A stretch of DNA of 64,000 nt. It comes from Paenibacillus sp. FSL R10-2782 (GTDB lineage Bacteria; Bacillota; Bacilli; Paenibacillales; Paenibacillaceae). Positions 18,401-27,400 of the stretch are shown piece by piece. Within the stretch, counting starts at the first letter, position 1. Every line of letters starts with the position of its first letter. The position numbers were made by a program, and so were the translations under genes. The notes beneath the pieces are model-generated. The model did no database searches. It worked only from the letters and a program-made list of their open reading frames with translations, and had not been told where the DNA came from. The stretch is taken from positions 3,029,001-3,093,000 of the forward strand of contig NZ_CP151951.1 of assembly GCF_038592985.1 (NCBI RefSeq), read 5' to 3'.

Positions 18401-21400
18401 GGATGTGCTCCAGTTGTACAAAGTACGTAGGCACCATGTAGTTTGGAAGCTCTTTAGCCAGCAAGCTACGTAATTCACTTGAACTGACTTCCCGCTCCGC
18501 CACATAATAGGCGACCAGTTGGTTTTCTCCCTGCTTGTCCTCATGAGCCAGCACGACGGCCTTTTGCACCTCTTCCGTTTTCAAGATTTGTGATTCAACC
18601 TCGCCAAGCTCAATTCTGAATCCGCGAACCTTCACCTGATGATCAATACGTCCAATAAATTCCAGACTACCATCTGGATTCCAGCGAGCAAGATCCCCCG
18701 TTTTGTACATTCGTGTTCCCGGTGAAAACGGGTTGTTCACAAACTTCTCCGCTGTCAGATCCTCCCGATTCCAGTACCCACGCGCGAGGCCTTCCCCTCC
18801 GATACATAATTCGCCAGGAATACCAACCGGTTGCAATCGCCCCTGCGTATCAATGATGTATATTTGCGTGTTAGCGATGGGACGTCCAATATCAATCCGG
18901 TTAGCAGTCGTCAATTCTTGCACCGTCGAATACACTGTCGTTTCCGTCGGACCATACATGTTATAGATACGCAGTCCGTTAATAGATTGCAGTCTGTTTA
19001 GAAGCTTCGGAGAAATTGCCTCTCCCCCGACTAAAACCTCCTGTACACCTTGTAGCGCATGAGCGCCTTCATCATGATCAAGTAGCATTTGCAGCCGGGA
19101 CGGCGTCATTTGTAGCATATCGATATGATGAGCAGCGATCAGCTCCCCAAGCTCCTGTGGGTCTGTCTGATGACGGCGGTCACCAATTACAACTGTCATC
19201 CCACTAAGCAATGGCAGGATTGTTTCCAGCACGAAGATATCAAAGGAAATCGTCGTTAGCGATAAAATTGTTTTGTCTGCTGTGATGTCAAGGACTCCGT
19301 GCATCCCTGTTATAAAGTTCAAAACCGACCGATGCTGAAGCATGACCCCCTTCGGATTACCAGTCGAGCCTGACGTATAGATTACGTAAGCCAGCTGATC
19401 TGGCTGAGCCGTTACTTCCAGATTCGTTGTTTCCCCTTGGTACAACTCTTCATCTTCGACAAAATAAGTATTAGCACTATAGCTATGTCCTTCAACCAGA
19501 TCACGGGAAGTTAAAAGTACAGTAGCTCCACTGTCTCCAAGCACATATTCAATTCTAGCTGACGGATATTCAGGATCGATCGGCACATAAGCACCGCCTG
19601 CTTTAAGTACAGCCAGCAGACCGATCATCATCTCTGCCGAGCGCTGTACCATCAAGCCCACCAATTTGTCGGGTCCCACTCCTTGTGTTTGAAGCACCCG
19701 TGCCAGTGAGTTGGCGCGCTCGTTCAACTCGCGGTAGGTTAATTGCTCTCCTTCGAAATACAAGGCTACCTTCTCTGGCGTCTGTAGCACTTGCACTTCG
19801 AACAAATCATGAACCGTCTGCTCGCGCGGAAACTCCATTGCCGTATTTCCCCATACTCTCAGGATTTGCTCGCGTTCCTGGGCCGTCACGATATCCAGCT
19901 CATCGATCTGAATATTTGGGTTCGTCACCACTTGCTCAAGCAGTTGTACCAAGTGGCCTTGAATTTGCTTTACACTCGCGCGATCAAACGCCAGTGCATT
20001 GTATCCAAAGCTCATTTGGATCGTTTTACCTGGCAGCACCTTCAGGTTGAAGTCATAGTTAGTCTGTTCCACCGACTCAACTCCGGTAATCGTGAAGCTC
20101 GCCTGCTCACCATTACCCAGCTGTTCGATTTGTTCTCCTACCGGATAGTTTTCAAAAATGATAATGTGATCGATCAAATCTTGCTTGAGCTCGGTCAACG
20201 CCTGAATTTCATACAAAGGGTACGTATCATAGGCACGTGAGGCGATGGATTGCTCCTGAATTTGTTTTATTACATCCAAGAAACGACTTCCCCCGCTGCT
20301 ATTAATGCGCACTGGTATTGTATTTATGAACAAACCAATGATATGTTCCACATTTGGAATGTCGGCTGGTCGTCCAGAAACCACACTGCCGAATACAACA
20401 TCATTTGTACCGTTATATTTTTGAAGCAAAATCCCCCACACGGTCTGTACCAGCGTATTTACCGTGACCTGGTATCGCTTGGCGGCTCGCTGCAGCGCAG
20501 ACGTCAGGTTCTCGCCCAGATCAAAGTCAAGCTGCTCCGGCTGATACCCGTTCCCTAGTACTTTAGCCTGTGGCAAACGGGACTGCTCTTCATATCCGCT
20601 CAGATATGTGCTCCAGTATTGTGCCGCTTCTTCATGATCTTGCTGCTCCAACCATTCGATATATTGACTATACGGCGTCACAGGTACCTGCTTAGGCTGG
20701 TCTAGGGCCAAAATGGCAAAATAACTCGTGAACACTTCATTAGTCAACAGCGACATACACCAGCCGTCCATTACAATATGATGGAAACTCCATATTAATC
20801 GATATGTCTCTTCACCTGTGCGTAAAATCGCCACACGTATCAACACATCTTGATCCAGTTTAAAGCCTCTTAGCTTATCTTTACGAGTGAATTCGAGGAT
20901 ATGTCGACCCTGTTCATCTTCTTCCAGTTCACGTAAATCCTCTACATACAGTTCAGTTTGCTTATTCCTATGCACGATCTGAAGCGGTTCATCCGTCACA
21001 TCGCTGTAGAAATTCGTCCGCAAAGACATATGTCTTTGCACCAGCAGATCCAGACTTGAAGCAAACGCAGCCGTATGAAAATGCCCATTCAGGTCAAAAG
21101 ATACCTGCTCAAAATACGCGCTGGACTGCGAATCCATTAAATTATGAAACAACATTCCCTTTTGCATTGGTGTTAGAGCGTATACATTTTCCAGCTCGCC
21201 AGTCTGTGCAACTTGCTCTACCAGTTGATCCAGTACCCCGATGGTCAAGCCCTTGAAGGATACATCGCTTGTTGTCAACTCAGGCTGCTCTTTGGCAACG
21301 CAATGCGAGATCACCTCTTGCAGAGCTGATTGTAACAGCCCAGCCACATGTTCCATCGTTTCTTTTCGATATTGTTTATTGCTGTAGGCGATCGTCAATC

Positions 21401-24400
21401 GCAACGTACCTTCTGAAATCATCGCGTTCAAATCCAACGTGTGCAGCAACCTCGATTGAGCAGCATCTGTTTTACCTATACCGTAGGAGGAAAGGGTTAT
21501 TCCGCTGTTTTGCAGATCTTCCTGATCAAGCTGACCTAAATAGTTAAAACTGATTTCCGGTTCTGTGAAGTAAGGACGGTTTCGAGTTTCGGCAGAAGCC
21601 TCGGACAGATAACGCCATGTACCATACGTCAAACCTTTGTGCGGAATAGCACGCAGTCCTTCCTTTGTGCTTTTGATACGTTCTCCAAGTGTAAAATTAC
21701 CATCAATTTCTAATAAAACAGGATACAGGCTGGTAAACCAACCCACAGTACGTGTTATATCTACTTCCGGTATGATTGCTTCCCGACCATGTCCCTCCAG
21801 ATGCACCAGCACACAATTAGTACCTGTCCAGTTATGAATGGCCAAGCCTAACGCACTTAGCAGCAAATCATTAATCTCGGTATTGTAGGCCCGGTGTACT
21901 TGCTTCAATAATTGCTGTGTTTCTGCCTCCGTCCATTCTAGCGTCAGCACTTCGCTATCTGCATTCAACGAACCAGTATAGGAAAAATCCTTGGGCAGCG
22001 GGGTAGCTCCCCCTTGAGCCTGTTCAAGCTGCTGCCAGTAAGTTTCGTCAGACTCGGCCGCTGAGCTGTTAGCATAAGTTGACAACTCACGCGCCCAAGT
22101 TTGAAAGGAATCTGTTTTAAACGGTAATCTTACCGGCAAGCCCTTCAGTACTTGCTCATAGCCTGTGGAGAAATCCTCGAACAGGATCCGCCATGATACT
22201 CCGTCTATGACCAGATGATGAATGGCTATTAGCAAATGATCGCCTTCATTTGTACGGAACAAACCAAGCTTTACCAAAGGTCCTTCGGACAGGTTGATAC
22301 TACTTTGAATTTCAGTTGCTTTCGCTTCTAGCATGTCGGCAGCCGCCGACTCTCCACGTAAATCCGCAGTTTCGAGCGTATATAATGAGCCTTCCTCCAC
22401 TCGGCGTGTCCATGCTGTATAACCAGATGGATGCTTGCGGAAGACTGTACGCAGGGCATCATGATGCTCCACGATCCAGTCCATTGCCTGGCGCACAATC
22501 GTCTCATCAAAACCTTCCGTCCTGTGCAACATCACCGCCTGATTGAAGTGCTCCGGACACTCAAGCTCCTGCGAAAAGAACCATTGCTGGATCGGAAGTA
22601 ACGTAGTTTCTCCGCTGACCTCCCCTTGATCAGCTATATGCACGGCCTCATACATATACGGTGCCAGTGCCACTACCGTAGGATATCGGAACATATCCTT
22701 AACTTCCAGCTTGTAGCCCGCCTGAAATAATCGGGATGAAATTTGAATTGCCTTGATTGAATCCCCACCCAGATCAAAGAAATTGTCTAATATTCCAACC
22801 TTTGGGGCTCCTAATACTGATTCCCAGACCGCCACCAGAGTCCGTTCCGCCTCCGTACGCGGCTCAGCATAATCTGCTCCGCTTTGCAGGCTGACTTCCG
22901 GTGCTGGCAGTGACTTCCGATCAATTTTTCCGTTCGAGGTCAGCGGAATATGCTCCAACTGTACGAAGTATGCAGGCACCATATAATTTGGAAGTTCCTT
23001 AGCTAGCAAGCTGCGCAATTCACCCGCATCCACATCTTGTTCAGCTACATAATAGGCAACCAGTTGGTTTTGTCCTTGATTGTCTTCATGGACTAATACG
23101 ACGACCTCTTGCACATCAGCCACCTTCATCAGGTTGGTCTCAACTTCACCCAATTCAATCCGATAACCCCGAATTTTTACCTGATGGTCAACCCGGCCCA
23201 AATACTCTATATTCCCATCTGGTAGCCAGCGTGCTAAATCGCCCGTCCGATACATCCGTTCATAGTTCGCTTCACCACCAGCAAACGGATTTGGCACAAA
23301 TTTTTCAACCGTCAGCTCTGGTCGGTTCAGATACCCTCGGGCTACGCCAACACCGCTGATACATAGCTCACCGAGTACCCCTATTGGTTGAAGCTTCCCA
23401 TGCTCGTTCAGAATATATGCGCGCGTATTGTGAATAGGTTTACCCAAATTTACTGCTATTTCTGGTTCACACACGGAAGCCAGTACATCAATGGTTGTTT
23501 CCGTCGGTCCATAATGATTATTCAGAATGTATCCTTTGCTCACTATTTTTTCCTTTAATGAATCTTCCAACCGTTCGCCACCGCAGATTAACGTATCTAA
23601 GCAAGGTATTTTGGCATCTTCAGATAAAAATGCTCTCATCAGAGCCGGTGGAATGTCTAGTACCCTGATATTATGAGTCTTAATATATTCGGTCAGTAGC
23701 TGCTTACTCAGCAGCGTTGTACGCCGGATACAGTGCAGCTTGCCCCCATGCAGCAACGTCCCAAAGATCTGCTCAATACTTGGATCAAATGTATATTCTG
23801 CCGTCAGGATCATATCAAGTCCATCACTTATTGCGTAACGTTCCGAAAACCAGCTCACCGTATTAATTGCACTACGATGGTTGACCATGACCCCTTTCGG
23901 CTGTCCAGTCGTTCCTGAGGTATAAAGAACGTATATCAGATGATCCACCCTGTCTGTGGACATCATCAAATTAGAGCCATCTGCACAATATATTCTGGAA
24001 TCATCCAGTTCAAGAGTAATCCCGTTAAATGATATTCGTTCAGTAAATGCCCGTTGTGTCAGTACAATCTGCGCATCGAAGTCCTCCAACATATAATGGA
24101 TACGTTCTGCTGGATATTCCGGGTCTATCGGTACATAAGCACCACCTGCTTTGAGAACTGCCAGTATACCAACGATCATCTCAATAGATCGTTCCACAAG
24201 TAGTCCAATTCGCTGCTCTGGCTGTACACCATAAGAACGGAGTGTTCTTGCCAATTGGTTGGCGCGCTCATTCAACTCACGGTATGTCAGTTGTTCACCC
24301 TCAAAAAATAAGGCTACCTGTTCTGGCGTTTGCAAGACTTGCGCTTCGAACAAACCTTGAATTGTTTGCTCGCTTGGATATTCCACCGCCGTATTTCCCC

Positions 24401-27400
24401 AAACATCCAAAATTTGCTCGCGCTCCTGTTCCGTCACAATATCCAGTTCATTCACCAGGATATCCGGGTTTAGCACCACTTGCTTCAGCAGTTGCATCAA
24501 ATGTCCCTGAATTTGCTCCATATGTTCGTGATCAAATACCAGGGCGTTATAAATAGCTCTCATTTGTATCGTTTTTCCCGGCACTACAACCAGATTAAAG
24601 TCATAATTTGTCTGCTTTATCCAATCGATTTCGTCAATACAATAGCGATCCTCATCGCTATCACCCAGTTGCTGAATTTCTTTCTCTACTGATACACGAT
24701 CAAAAATAAGGATGTGATTAATTAAATCGTGATTTTGCTCTGACATCGCCTCAATTTCTTCGAGTGAATACACTTTATGGGCAAGGTTGGCCATAGAAAG
24801 CATTTGTTGTTGCCTGATCTCTTCCAAAAATCGACTATTATGACTAGTTCTAATGCGCACAGGTACAGTATTTATTTGCAGATCGAGGGCTTGCTCTTCA
24901 TTCCGTACCACAGATGTGCTTTCTAAAGCCACACTACCAAACACTACATCATCCGTACTGTTATATTTTTGCAGCAGAAGTCCCCACACCGTTTGCACCA
25001 GTATTTGGATGGTTACCTCATATTCCTGAGCAATCCGTTGCAGCCCGCCCATCATGTCTGCATCCAAATGAAAGTCATGATATTCGGTCTGACGACTCCA
25101 TGTCTTATTCATTCGAGCCTGCGGTAAGCGAGATTGACCCTCGTACTCCTTCAAATACGCTCTCCAGTAATTCAAAGCGGCATTATGATCTTTGTAATCT
25201 GAATAATCAATATGTCTACTTTTGGCAAGTGTATTAAGTGTAGACATTTCATTTAACCTTGATAAAATCAACTGTTCTTCATTATCAGACAGAATATTCA
25301 TGTCAGCCAGTCGTAATCTACTATCCTGGGTGATTGTCTCCAAAATCTTTATATAATGCTCTGCCAACTTCCTGATTGTCTCTGGCTTAAATAACTTAGT
25401 AGCATATTCCCAAACAAGGGTCACTCGATCTTGTTCTTCAGTCACAAGCAATGAAAAATCGACCTGGGCTACGCCAACATTATATTCCTCCGGTTTAAAT
25501 TGGACCCCCTCGACCTCCAAAGTGTTCATCCCGACATTTTGCAAACTGAACATCGTATCGAACACAGGATTTCGGCTGACATCACGAACCAGTTCAAGTT
25601 GATCTACCAGTTCATCAAATGGATATTCCTGATGCTCCAGTGCCAACAATGTGCTTTGCTTGACCTCCTGTAAAAAGGACTGGAACGTCAGTGTCGAATG
25701 CGGGTAATTGCGGAGCGCCAGTGTATTGACGAACATCCCGATCATCGCTTGCGTATCCACATGTTCTCTTCCAGCCACAGGCGAACCTACAATGATATCT
25801 TCTTGACCCGAATACTTGGCCAGCAACACGTTATACGCTGCTAAAAGCACCATGAAAAGCGTTGATTCGGTATTTTGGGCTAGTTGGTATAAGGATTTTG
25901 CCAACTTTCCATCCAATGTGACCGTCAAACTATCCCCTTCAAAACTTTGTGTCTGCGGTCGCGAAAAGTCTGTAGGCATTTGCAGAACGGGAAGCTCTCC
26001 ATTCAAAGCCCCTAACCAATAGGGTCTATGCTCCTTCCATTTACTGCTAGTGATTTGCTGCTGCTTCCAAGCCACAAAGTCCTTGTAATGAAGCTGAATG
26101 TCAGCAAGCTCTCTGCCCTGATAACGCCGGATGATCTCATCCATCATAATGGTCATAGAAAAACCGTCCGCAATGATGTGATGCATATCCATCAGGAGCA
26201 TAAAACCGCCCTGAATAAATTCGAACAGTTTAATGCGGAGCAAAGGAGCTTTATCCAAGTAAAAGGGCCGAATAAACGAGATTCGTGCCTGCGCTGCCTC
26301 TTCTTGCGGAATCCGTGAGAACGGTATTTCAAACGTCATCGTGTCCCGGATTTTTTGTACAATCTCCCCAGCCTGCAGTTCAAAATATGTCCGGAAGGAC
26401 TCATGTCTTAAAATAACTTCCCTAGCAGCTTCAATAAACTTTGAAACTACCAAGTCTCCTTCTATGAGGAGCTGACCTGAAATATGGTAGGCTGTTCCGC
26501 CACCCAATTGATCCAGTGCGTACATCCTTTTTTGGGCTGAAGACACCGGGTAAAAAGGTTCGGGGGTCACAGGAACAATCGATTCATATGTTTGCTGCTG
26601 CCCTCCGACAATAAATGCAGAAAGTTCGGCAATCGTTTGCAAATCGAAAATGCGGCTGAGCGGGATATGTACACCCAACTCCTTGTTCACTTTGGACAAG
26701 ATGACAGTCGCTTTTAACGAATCCCCACCCAATTGGAAAAAGGATTCATGACGGTGAACTTCGGACACATTCAAAACGTCCTTCCAAATAGTCGTCAGCT
26801 TCTCCTCAGCGGCATGTACCTCAGAACCAACATCCTTTGCTGCATTAACACTTGCATTTCCCACTTCTAGCAGCGCCTGCAGATCCGGCTCTCCATTTGC
26901 TAAGAGAGGAATACGATCCACCTTAATGCACCAACGAGGCCGCGTATAATCCGGTAGGAGTCTATTCACAGCTTGCTTCAGTTCGGATTCTTCCCAAGGC
27001 TTTGAAGCGGCAGCCACAACATAGGCAGTTAAATACAATACTTCACCGGCTTCATCCGTTTGCGGGGTAATCAAGCAATCACCTAGTTGGAAAGTTTGCA
27101 GCAGGTGTTTCTCCAATTGTTCCAAATTCACTTGATGTCCGCGGACGCAGATGCTCCGGTCCAAATGACCGATATGTAAAAGCTTCGCTCCACCTTCCAC
27201 GTAAGCCCATTCCCGGGTCGTTCCCAAAATTCCGCTGACTGCCGAGGCCTGATAGACCTCCCCTGCTGTTCCGACAGGTGCTGGTTGCTTGTATGCATCA
27301 AGCACACAAGGATAATTACCGTTAGAATCGACGTAATCAGTCCATGTAGCCCGAAGTCGCTCCTGTCCCACAACATCAAGTAAAGAAATCGAGGATACAC

